From: PALSA-612 sp963704335
GTDB lineage: Bacteria; Actinomycetota; Thermoleophilia; Gaiellales; Gaiellaceae
Direction: 5' to 3'
Assembly (NCBI GenBank): GCA_963704335.1
Contig: OY969889.1
Location: 2,728,001-2,792,000, forward strand
Length of the DNA: 64,000 nt
This document shows, piece by piece, positions 43,933 through 50,840 of the stretch. Position 1 is the stretch's first letter. Each line of letters starts with the position of its first letter. The notes beneath the pieces are model-generated. The model ran no database searches, was not told the origin of the DNA, and saw only the letters and a list, made by a program, of their open reading frames with translations. Position numbers and translations under genes: made by a program.

Positions 43933-44627
43933 CGCCCGAGGCCGCCCTGCGGAAGGCAGCTGCCGGCTGGTTCCCGCCGACGCCGACGATGGCCGAAACG
44001 GTGTACGCGCGTCTGCCGTCGACTCCCGACCCCCGGCCGCGTCGTGTCCGGCGCGCCCTGGTGGTCGCGATCGCGATCCTCGTGCTCGTGGGCACCGCGA
44101 TCGCGGCGTCCGCACTCGATCTCGTTCCCGGCGTGCGGATCGATCGCGTCGACCGGCTGCCGGAGGTCTCGTACACCTGGCCGGCGAACGGGACTCAGGT
44201 CGAGCTGGATGAAGCGCGACGCAGCGTGCCGTTCACGCTGCTCCTGCCATCGGGCCTGCAGCGTCCGGACCGGACACTGCTCGATCGCGATCTCGACGGT
44301 GCGCCCATCGTCACTGCGATCTACGGAGGACGTGAGGGTGCGTCGCTCGTGCTCACCCAGTGGGAGGCGAACGACGTTCTCTTCCACAAGCTCGTCGGAC
44401 ACGGCACGAACACGAAGTTCGTCGACGTCGACGGTGCCCCAGGGATCTGGATCGAGCGTGCCGACCACGTGGTCTTCTACCTCGGAAGGTCAGGAGAGGA
44501 ACGGGGGTTCGCGGGTTACCTGTCGGGAAACACGCTCATCTGGCACAGGGGGTCCGTCTCGTATCGGCTGGAGGCGGGCGTCTCGCTCGAGCGTGCACTC
44601 GAGCTTGCGCGATCGCTTCGACCGTAG
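43929..44627 (+). CDS. Membrane protein, probable anti-sigma factor for the preceding ECF sigma
   Basis: A 232-residue protein with a short cytoplasmic N-terminus (about 43 residues), one membrane helix (about residues 44-63) and an extracytoplasmic domain of about 165 residues. The layout and the 4 nt overlap with the sigma gene match membrane anti-sigma factors. However, no ZAS zinc motif (HxxxCxxC) is visible in the cytoplasmic part, so the class is not recognised. The outer domain (ANGTQVELDEARRSVPFTLLLPSGL) resembles DUF4367-type sensor domains. Confidence 0.7.
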   Translation: MTPEAALRKAAAGWFPPTPTMAETVYARLPSTPDPRPRRVRRALVVAIAILVLVGTAIAASALDLVPGVRIDRVDRLPEVSYTWPANGTQVELDEARRSVPFTLLLPSGLQRPDRTLLDRDLDGAPIVTAIYGGREGASLVLTQWEANDVLFHKLVGHGTNTKFVDVDGAPGIWIERADHVVFYLGRSGEERGFAGYLSGNTLIWHRGSVSYRLEAGVSLERALELARSLRP

Positions 44628-44663
44628 GAGTTACCAGCAGCCCCTTGCCGGTGTAAGGGTGGC

Positions 44664-45653
44664 ATGCGGGCAGTGCTGCTCATAGCGGTGACGGTAAGCG
44701 TCGCGATGCCTGCCGTAGCTGTGAGCTCGAGCTCGGCTTCCGGGATCGCGGCTGGGCGAATCCCCGAGGCGCGGGCACTGCGCTCGTGCGCGGCGGCAGG
44801 TCCCTATTGGCCGACGATGACGCTCGCGCTCACCGGCAGCACGGCCTGGGTCGCCTGCAAGCAACAGGCGCGACTCGTGCGGCTGGCGCTCCCCAGCGGC
44901 CGGAGAACCGCAAGCGTGCAGCTCGACGGGCAGGTGATCGCCGTCACCGTGGGCCTCGGCTCGGTATGGGCGCTCGATGCCGACTCCACGCTCTACCGCC
45001 TCAACCCGCGTACCGCGAGAGTGACGAGGCGAATTCCACTCGATGCGACCGCGGCCTACAACATCTGGATCGGGGACGGCGCGGTCTGGGTTGCCGACGA
45101 CCAGGGCGCCCGGATGCTGCGCATCTCACCGGTAACGAACAAGATCGTTGCGCGCATCCCGGTTGGAGACGGACCTGCCGACATGGTCTTCGTCGGAAAG
45201 AGGGCGTGGATCCTGACGCACCGGGACAACACCCTCTACCGCATTGACACAGCGACGAACGTCGCCACGAGCCTCGCGATCGTCGGGGGCAGCAATGCCG
45301 CCGCCGAACGGCTCGCGATGGCGGGGAACAGCCTCTGGATCACGGGGCGCGGCGTGCCGCTGCTCGAGGTGGATCCCGAAACCGGAGAGACCCTCCGCTC
45401 CGTCGACATCAAGGGCACGGGAATCGACGTCGTTGCAACGGCCGGCGCGCTCTGGGTCCCTGTCCGCACCGCCGCCGTCGACCGGACAGGCTTTCCGACG
45501 ATGACGGCCGTCCGGCACGTGACGACCGCCGGAGCCGTTACTACGGTCGCGACCGCGAGGGGGCGCGTCGACGTTCACGGCCTCGCGGTCGGATTGGGCT
45601 CCGTCTGGCTCGCCGACAACACGGGCGGCTTCCTCTACCGACTCCCGAGGTGA
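44664..45653 (+). CDS. Exported beta-propeller repeat protein
   Basis: A 329-residue protein with a signal peptide (about residues 1-26), then six to seven repeats of about 40-45 residues with the pattern GxG(S/A)VWAL/VAD...L.R(I/L)(N/S)P.T, a virginiamycin-B-lyase or YVTN-like propeller. No lyase active-site residues can be assigned with certainty. Two cysteines near the N-terminus (SCAAAG, VACKQQ) may form a disulfide. It starts 36 bp after the anti-sigma gene and could belong to the same regulon. Confidence 0.75.
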   Translation: MRAVLLIAVTVSVAMPAVAVSSSSASGIAAGRIPEARALRSCAAAGPYWPTMTLALTGSTAWVACKQQARLVRLALPSGRRTASVQLDGQVIAVTVGLGSVWALDADSTLYRLNPRTARVTRRIPLDATAAYNIWIGDGAVWVADDQGARMLRISPVTNKIVARIPVGDGPADMVFVGKRAWILTHRDNTLYRIDTATNVATSLAIVGGSNAAAERLAMAGNSLWITGRGVPLLEVDPETGETLRSVDIKGTGIDVVATAGALWVPVRTAAVDRTGFPTMTAVRHVTTAGAVTTVATARGRVDVHGLAVGLGSVWLADNTGGFLYRLPR

Positions 45654-45666
45654 GACGAACAGAAGT

Positions 45667-46131
45667 TCACTGACTCGGGGGCAGGTCGAAGCGTGCGATG
45701 ATTCCGTCGTCTCCGCCTTCGGGCACCGGACGCTCGGGATGGCGGGTCGCCACCCATGCGACGCCCCGCTCGGGGTAAGCGACAACATCGGGAAATCGCT
45801 TCGAGGAGATGGCGAGCAGCCGAGCCGGCTCGTCGGTTGGGTTCGAGAAGTCGTGCAGCCCGTCCGGGCCTTCGGGGAAGTACACGACATCTCCGGGCGA
45901 AAGCTGCTCTTCGCCCTCCGGAGTGCGCACGGTCGGTGTACCGGCGAGGACGAAGAACATCTCCTCCACGCCGTAGTGCATGTGCAACGGGCCTCCTGGC
46001 GAGCCCGGCAAAAGCTCGCGCAGAGAGGCTCCGAGGACATCCGCTCCGAAGGGATGTCCGAACCAACGGGCGCGCACTTCGTCGTTCACCTCGTCCCAGG
46101 GTTCGTCGGCCAGGAAGTTCAAGCGGTGCAT
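45667..46131 (-). CDS. Single-domain cupin protein
   Basis: A 154-residue cupin. Motif 1 is PLHMHYGVEEMFFVLAG, with the metal ligands H, H and E, and motif 2 is SPGDVVYFPEGPDGLHDFSN, with the last His. The protein may be a small dioxygenase, an isomerase or a sugar-binding regulator; the sequence does not say. It is read convergently with the propeller gene and divergently from the S9 peptidase gene. A second, similar cupin lies at 60136. Confidence 0.82.
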   Translation of the reverse strand: MHRLNFLADEPWDEVNDEVRARWFGHPFGADVLGASLRELLPGSPGGPLHMHYGVEEMFFVLAGTPTVRTPEGEEQLSPGDVVYFPEGPDGLHDFSNPTDEPARLLAISSKRFPDVVAYPERGVAWVATRHPERPVPEGGDDGIIARFDLPPSQ

Positions 46132-46242
46132 GGCTCCTCCGTCTCGAATCGCCGACGGTACACGGAGATTATTCGTGTGCGGGTGACGGCAAGGTCTCGA
46201 GCCTCTCTGTTAGCGTCGGCCGGAGTGAGCTCGCGAGAGGTC

Positions 46243-48033
46243 ATGCCTCCCTGGGAAAGGCGTTTTCATGTGCCGGTCTCCCTCCTCCCCGAGTGGTCTC
46301 CGCAGGCACCCGAGCGAGCCGTGTACGCCTCGAACGAGTCCGGCGTCTGGCAAGTGCACACATGGGACATCGCCACCGGTGAGCGACGGCGCGTCACGGA
46401 TGCCGTAGTCGGCGTCATCGATGGCACACCCACGCTCGACGGCGAGGGCGTCCTCTGGTTTCACGACGAGACGGGGTCGGAGGCCGGGCAGTGGCTCGTA
46501 CAGCCTTTTTCAGGCGGTGAGACACGGCCGTTTCTGCACGGCGTACCGGACGGCTGGAGCGGCGGGTTGGCACAGGCGCCGGGCATCGTCGCGGCGGCCG
46601 TGAGCAATGAGGACGGCTTCGGAATCTACGTCTCCTTCGACGGAGATGCGGGGCGGATGATCCATCACTCGTCGGAGGCGGTTCTCATCAGCGGCGCCGG
46701 TGAGGGCTTTCTCCGGGGTGGTCTCTCGACCGACGGGACGCTCCTCTGCCTCGAGCATTCGGACCACGGGGACCTCATCCATCCCGCCCTTCGCGTCGTC
46801 GATCCCCGGACAGGGACGACGGTGGGAGAGCAGATGGACGCGGGCATGTCACTGAACACGAAGTGCTGGTCGCCTGTCCCAGGCGATGCGCGGCTCGCGT
46901 TCGACCACGAGCGCGAGGGAGACGAACGGCCCGGGCTTTGGAATCTCGCGACCGGAGAACGGTCCGACCTGGAGCTCGACCTCCAAGGCGCCGTCACGGC
47001 GCACGACTGGTGGCCGGACGGCTCTGCGTTGCTCCTCGTTCACCGGCACGAGGGCCGCGACCGCGTGCTCCGCTACGACCTGCACACGGGCGAAGTGGCG
47101 ACCGTCTTCGACGAATCCGGTGTCGTCTGGTCAACACGCGTCCGGCCGGACGGGACGGTCTGGCTTCTCCACGAGCTCGGTCACCGCCCGCGGCTGATCG
47201 TCGACGATGCGGGAGCCGAGGTGCTTCGGCTCGAGGGGAGCGATGCTCCCTCCTCGCGGCCCTACCAGTCGTGGCACTTCGCTAATCCGCACGGCCAGAC
47301 GGTCCACGGCTTCCTCGTGACCCCGAACGACTCCGACGGGCCGTTCCCGGTCGTCATGCTCGTCCATGGAGGACCGGCGTGGCTGGACCTGGATCGCTGG
47401 CAGCCCGAGATCCAAGCCCTCGCGGACGCGGGCTTCGCAGTGGGAATGGTCAACTACCGCGGCTCGACCGGGTTCGGCCGCGAGTGGCGTGACACGCTGA
47501 TCGGAAACATCGGGGGACCGGAGCTCGAGGACGTGAACGCCGGTCTCCAGGACCTCATTGACGGCGGGATCGCCGATCGCGAGCGCGCGGTGATCGCCGG
47601 CTGGTCGTGGGGCGGATACGTCACACTCCTCGAGCTCGGAAAGCATCCCGATCTCTGGTGTTGCGGAGTTGCCGGAGTTCCGGTCGGTGACTATGAGGCC
47701 GGTTACGAAGACCTCTCGCCGCTGCTCCAAGCGTACGACCGTGCGCTCCTGGGAGGCAAGGAACCGAAAGACGTTCCCGAGCTGATGCAAGACCGGAATG
47801 CGATCAACTTCGCCGACACCGTGCGGGCGCCGGTGCTCTTCCTCATCGGCGAGAACGACAGCCGCTGCCCGTTCCGTCAGGCGATGGCCTACGTCGAGAA
47901 GCTCGAGGCGCGAGGGCACCCGCACGAGGTCTACCTTTTTTCCGCCGGGCACGGCTCCTTCGACGTCGACGAGCGGGCCCGCCAGATGGGGACAGTCCTC
48001 GAGTTCCTCGGCCGTCACGTGCCGACGGCGTAG
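46243..48033 (+). CDS. S9-family acylaminoacyl-peptidase-like serine peptidase
   Basis: A 596-residue peptidase with an N-terminal beta-propeller (about residues 15-335) and a C-terminal hydrolase domain. The nucleophile is in IAGWSWGGYVTL, the acid in LIGENDSRCP, the His in SAGHGSFD, and VHGGPAWLDL forms the oxyanion loop. It is paralogous to the S9 peptidase at 20055. ATG 46243 is preceded by GAGAGG; a GTG six codons earlier is an alternative. No signal peptide. It ends 5 bp from the converging M23 gene. Confidence 0.9.
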   Translation: MPPWERRFHVPVSLLPEWSPQAPERAVYASNESGVWQVHTWDIATGERRRVTDAVVGVIDGTPTLDGEGVLWFHDETGSEAGQWLVQPFSGGETRPFLHGVPDGWSGGLAQAPGIVAAAVSNEDGFGIYVSFDGDAGRMIHHSSEAVLISGAGEGFLRGGLSTDGTLLCLEHSDHGDLIHPALRVVDPRTGTTVGEQMDAGMSLNTKCWSPVPGDARLAFDHEREGDERPGLWNLATGERSDLELDLQGAVTAHDWWPDGSALLLVHRHEGRDRVLRYDLHTGEVATVFDESGVVWSTRVRPDGTVWLLHELGHRPRLIVDDAGAEVLRLEGSDAPSSRPYQSWHFANPHGQTVHGFLVTPNDSDGPFPVVMLVHGGPAWLDLDRWQPEIQALADAGFAVGMVNYRGSTGFGREWRDTLIGNIGGPELEDVNAGLQDLIDGGIADRERAVIAGWSWGGYVTLLELGKHPDLWCCGVAGVPVGDYEAGYEDLSPLLQAYDRALLGGKEPKDVPELMQDRNAINFADTVRAPVLFLIGENDSRCPFRQAMAYVEKLEARGHPHEVYLFSAGHGSFDVDERARQMGTVLEFLGRHVPTA

Positions 48034-48038
48034 CCGCG

Positions 48039-50186
48039 CTAGCTGTTGTACGTGCCGCTCGCCGGCGTCTGCGTGACGGTCTGACCCTGATCGTCCGTCA
48101 TGCCGCTGAATCGCAGCGGAACGACGCGTCCGAACCCCATGGCGCCGAGCCGAAGACCGCCGGTGTGGAGGTGGGGATCCTTCGTACCCGAGTTGCCGAT
48201 CTTCGCGATCGGATCGTTCGCGGTAATCCACTCTCCTTCCGTGTGCTGCAGCGTCCCGGGCTTCAGGTGGTAGTAGCCGGTCCAGATCTCGGGGTCCGGA
48301 TGCCACATCGTGATCCACTGGTTGGGATTCGGGTCATTCATTGTCGGATTCGGCTCATCGCGGTCGACCACGAACCCGTCGGCCATCGGATAGACGTCGG
48401 GCGCCTCTTCCGCGGGCTCCCCGGATTCCGAAATGTCAAACCCTGCCCTCGGACCCGGCCAGGCGTGCGCGTCGAAGTCGACGTGGTCGTACGAGTTCCC
48501 CCACCAGAACGGCGCGTTGCGGACCGGCGGCGAAACGTCGACCGGCTCGTCCCAGCGCAGCGGAAGCTCGCGCATGACGGCGCCGCACTTCCGCCGGCGC
48601 TGGTAGTGGAGCACGACCCTCAGGAACCCTTTCTCGAACCCCGGCTCGACCTCGATCTCGAACCCGTAGACGAACCGGGAGAGGACTTTCTGCCCGAGCT
48701 TCAGCGTCCCATTCGGCTCCGCGTCGACGACCGCGCACACCCAGTTCCCATTCGAGTCCGAGCAGCCGGATTCGTCCGACAGGGAAGACTGCTGGAACCG
48801 CAGCGGAGACAGGTTCTTCTCGAGGCGCCACTCGCCATCGACGACGGCCTCGGCGTCCATGCGGGCGATCAGGAGATCGTCGCCCGTGAGGTTGACGATC
48901 GTTCCCGCGACGTTCACCCAGCGAATCTCCTTTCCGCCGCGCCACATGGGGATGATGTCAGCGGTGTCGGTCCACATCGCGAGCCCGATGGGCTCGCCGA
49001 TCGGCGCCGCGAGATGCGCATCGAAGCTCGGACGTTGCACCAGCAGCGGCCGGATCAGCCGCTGACGCCTGCCGTCGGCTGTCTTCGCATCGATGTACAC
49101 GAACACGTCGCGGTTCTCGATGCCGGTCATCACGTTGAACGGTCCCGTGGACGCGGATCCGCCGCTCAGGATCGTCGTCGCGCCGCCGACGGGACTCGGC
49201 GGAGAAGGATCGAGAGCATCGCTCTGTCCTCCGAGAGAGGCCCACCGGAGCGCCCCACTCACGATGTCGACGTTCGCGCCCGCGATGTTCGCGACCTGGA
49301 CGCTCACCGAACCGTTGATCTGCATCTGCGTGTTCTTCTCGGGAGCGTCCGTCAAGGCGTCGAGCGTCTGCATTCCCGTGACCTGGAGCAGCGCGTCGTC
49401 TGCGGCTACGCCCAGGCCCGGCACGCGGTTCAAGATCGTTGCGAGCGCGCCGTTCCCGAGATTGCACAGCTCGACCGGGTGACTGCAGAGGCCGTTGGAC
49501 TGCCCGCGAAGATACGTTTCGTCCGCTCCCGCGAACCAGAACCACGTCCTTCCTTCCGCACCCAGGCCCGCGTTGTCGACCCACGCCGCGCAGAACCGGA
49601 GGTCCGGGCCACTCCCGTGATTGTCCAGGCTGACGAGGCGGCTCTTCGTGTCCCGCAGGATCTCGTGGAGCTCGTCGAACGTGAGCGACGGATTCCAGTC
49701 CCACGGCACGCCCGAGTCGTCCTGCGTCCAGATCGCCGCAACCTTCGCAGCGCCGGTGTCGAGCGCGCGCACGCACGTCAGACGGTGGCCGGCGGGCACC
49801 CCCGCTTTCAAATCTTGTGCGGCGATCTCCGGCGTCCAGTCCCATGTCAGCCAGGGCGCATTGGACGACATGTCGCGGATCAGCCAGGCGGCGGCGAACT
49901 CGTTGACGGCCGGGATCTTTTCGATCAGGTACAGGCGGAGCCGATCGTGCGCGCCGTCGACCTCCTGACCGAGGTCCGCCGGTGTCATTCCCTGTGTCCA
50001 GCGCCAGTCCTGAAAGTTGGCGCCGGAGTTCTTGACCCACGACACCAGCCAGCGCCGTAACGAGCCGGTGCCGTAGGCGTGGAGAGCGGCCGGACGTCGC
50101 GGCAGCAGCAGCTCGTTCGCGAGATCGGAATCGGTGAGAGCGGTCTTCCACTTCCCGGGTACGGGAAGTTCCACGAGCTCAGGCAC
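48039..50186 (-). CDS. M23-like peptidase with N-terminal tandem repeats
   Basis: A 715-residue protein. About residues 35-260 hold at least three copies of a 40-45 residue unit of the type (T/P)-x-DL-x(8)-RL-x(10-15)-(F/R)-x-AAW(L/I/V), resembling bacterial tandem repeat domain 1 of polyglycine-hydrolase-like proteins. A beta-rich middle follows. The C-terminal 150 residues look like an M23/LytM fold: HVDFD near residue 573, the GYYHLKPGT segment and HLHTG near residue 684 supply the HxxxD and HxH zinc motifs. M23 enzymes cut peptidoglycan cross-bridges, so export would be expected, yet no signal peptide is present at the GTG start, which has a good GGAAGGGGGG site. Confidence 0.7.
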   Translation of the reverse strand: MPELVELPVPGKWKTALTDSDLANELLLPRRPAALHAYGTGSLRRWLVSWVKNSGANFQDWRWTQGMTPADLGQEVDGAHDRLRLYLIEKIPAVNEFAAAWLIRDMSSNAPWLTWDWTPEIAAQDLKAGVPAGHRLTCVRALDTGAAKVAAIWTQDDSGVPWDWNPSLTFDELHEILRDTKSRLVSLDNHGSGPDLRFCAAWVDNAGLGAEGRTWFWFAGADETYLRGQSNGLCSHPVELCNLGNGALATILNRVPGLGVAADDALLQVTGMQTLDALTDAPEKNTQMQINGSVSVQVANIAGANVDIVSGALRWASLGGQSDALDPSPPSPVGGATTILSGGSASTGPFNVMTGIENRDVFVYIDAKTADGRRQRLIRPLLVQRPSFDAHLAAPIGEPIGLAMWTDTADIIPMWRGGKEIRWVNVAGTIVNLTGDDLLIARMDAEAVVDGEWRLEKNLSPLRFQQSSLSDESGCSDSNGNWVCAVVDAEPNGTLKLGQKVLSRFVYGFEIEVEPGFEKGFLRVVLHYQRRRKCGAVMRELPLRWDEPVDVSPPVRNAPFWWGNSYDHVDFDAHAWPGPRAGFDISESGEPAEEAPDVYPMADGFVVDRDEPNPTMNDPNPNQWITMWHPDPEIWTGYYHLKPGTLQHTEGEWITANDPIAKIGNSGTKDPHLHTGGLRLGAMGFGRVVPLRFSGMTDDQGQTVTQTPASGTYNS

Positions 50187-50261
50187 GAGCGGAGCCCCCC
50201 TTCCGTGACGAAAGAATATCGCGGTTCGCGCACGGGGGCGGTCGTGTTTTCTAGGAGAGAC

Positions 50262-50516
50262 TCACGACGCGAGCGCGTCACGAACGAGAACGGCTCCACG
50301 TGCGGCGGGAAGGGTCCCAGCGCCTGGTCGAAAAGCGCGACCAGGGATCGAGCGGCAGAGACCTTCATGAACTCGTCGAGCATCGAGCGTGCCCAGGTCT
50401 CGGATCAGCCAGCGCCCTTGCATCTGCCCCACAGCCTCCGAGCGCGCCGACGACGCCGCACCGACGCCGACAAGCACAACGGCGACCGAGACAGCGAGCA
50501 TTAGCGTGCGGCGCAT
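50262..50516 (-). CDS. Small exported protein or detached signal-peptide fragment
   Basis: An 84-residue frame with a clear signal peptide (MRRTLMLAVSVAVVLVGVGAASSA). After about residue 45 the sequence becomes arginine-rich and does not look like folded protein. The frame one step over (from about 50383 leftward) stays open into the M23 gene, and this ORF is in the same phase as the M23 gene 75 bp downstream. It may be a real small gene, or the N-terminus of the M23 protein separated by indels. Confidence 0.4.
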   Translation of the reverse strand: MRRTLMLAVSVAVVLVGVGAASSARSEAVGQMQGRWLIRDLGTLDARRVHEGLCRSIPGRAFRPGAGTLPAARGAVLVRDALAS

Positions 50517-50581
50517 AGGCCTCGCAAGGTAAACACGGGCACTAATGCGCCGCTAACGTGGGCTCGGATAGGGAAGCGCGA
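50517..50581. other. Left edge of the att-repeat region
   Basis: A 65 bp stretch without a gene between the signal-peptide ORF and the leftmost tRNA-derived repeat. No promoter or hairpin is evident. It marks the approximate junction between the core-like genes to the left and the accessory region to the right. Confidence 0.4.
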
Positions 50582-50754
50582 TGGGTACGCCTGGAACTCG
50601 AACCAGGGACCGACGGATCATGAGTTGAACGCCGCCGTCTCGGTCGGTCTCGGCCTATCTGAGAAATCAGCGCCAATCAGCTGGAATCGTGGCCATTTAT
50701 CGACCTAATCATCTCGTGCCATCTCGGCCGGTCTCGTCACCACGCTGTTGCCAC
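50582..50754 (-). repeat. Attachment-site-like repeat A: degenerate tRNA-Met 3' half plus conserved flank
   Basis: On the minus strand, 50625-50582 matches the anticodon loop, T arm and acceptor 3' strand of a tRNA-Met(CAT), with changes: one extra base in the T arm and substitutions in the acceptor and the anticodon loop. The flank at 50626-50754 is shared with copy F. It includes the TCTCGGTCGGTCTCGG stretch and a 50 bp block that reads GGNSVVTRPAEMARDD on the minus strand. It is probably a decayed att site of a tyrosine-integrase element. Confidence 0.75.
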
Positions 50755-50840
50755 CCCGACTCACGCGAATGATCGAGGCTGGGCGACCGTGGGACGATTG
50801 GAACGACAACTTCATGACGGACCAACTCCGCACGGGCCTG

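Noticed and set aside
48165..50060. A 631-codon plus-strand frame across the M23 gene
   Set aside because: The product is a low-complexity Arg/Glu/Val sequence. The minus-strand reading has zinc motifs and a good ribosome-binding site.
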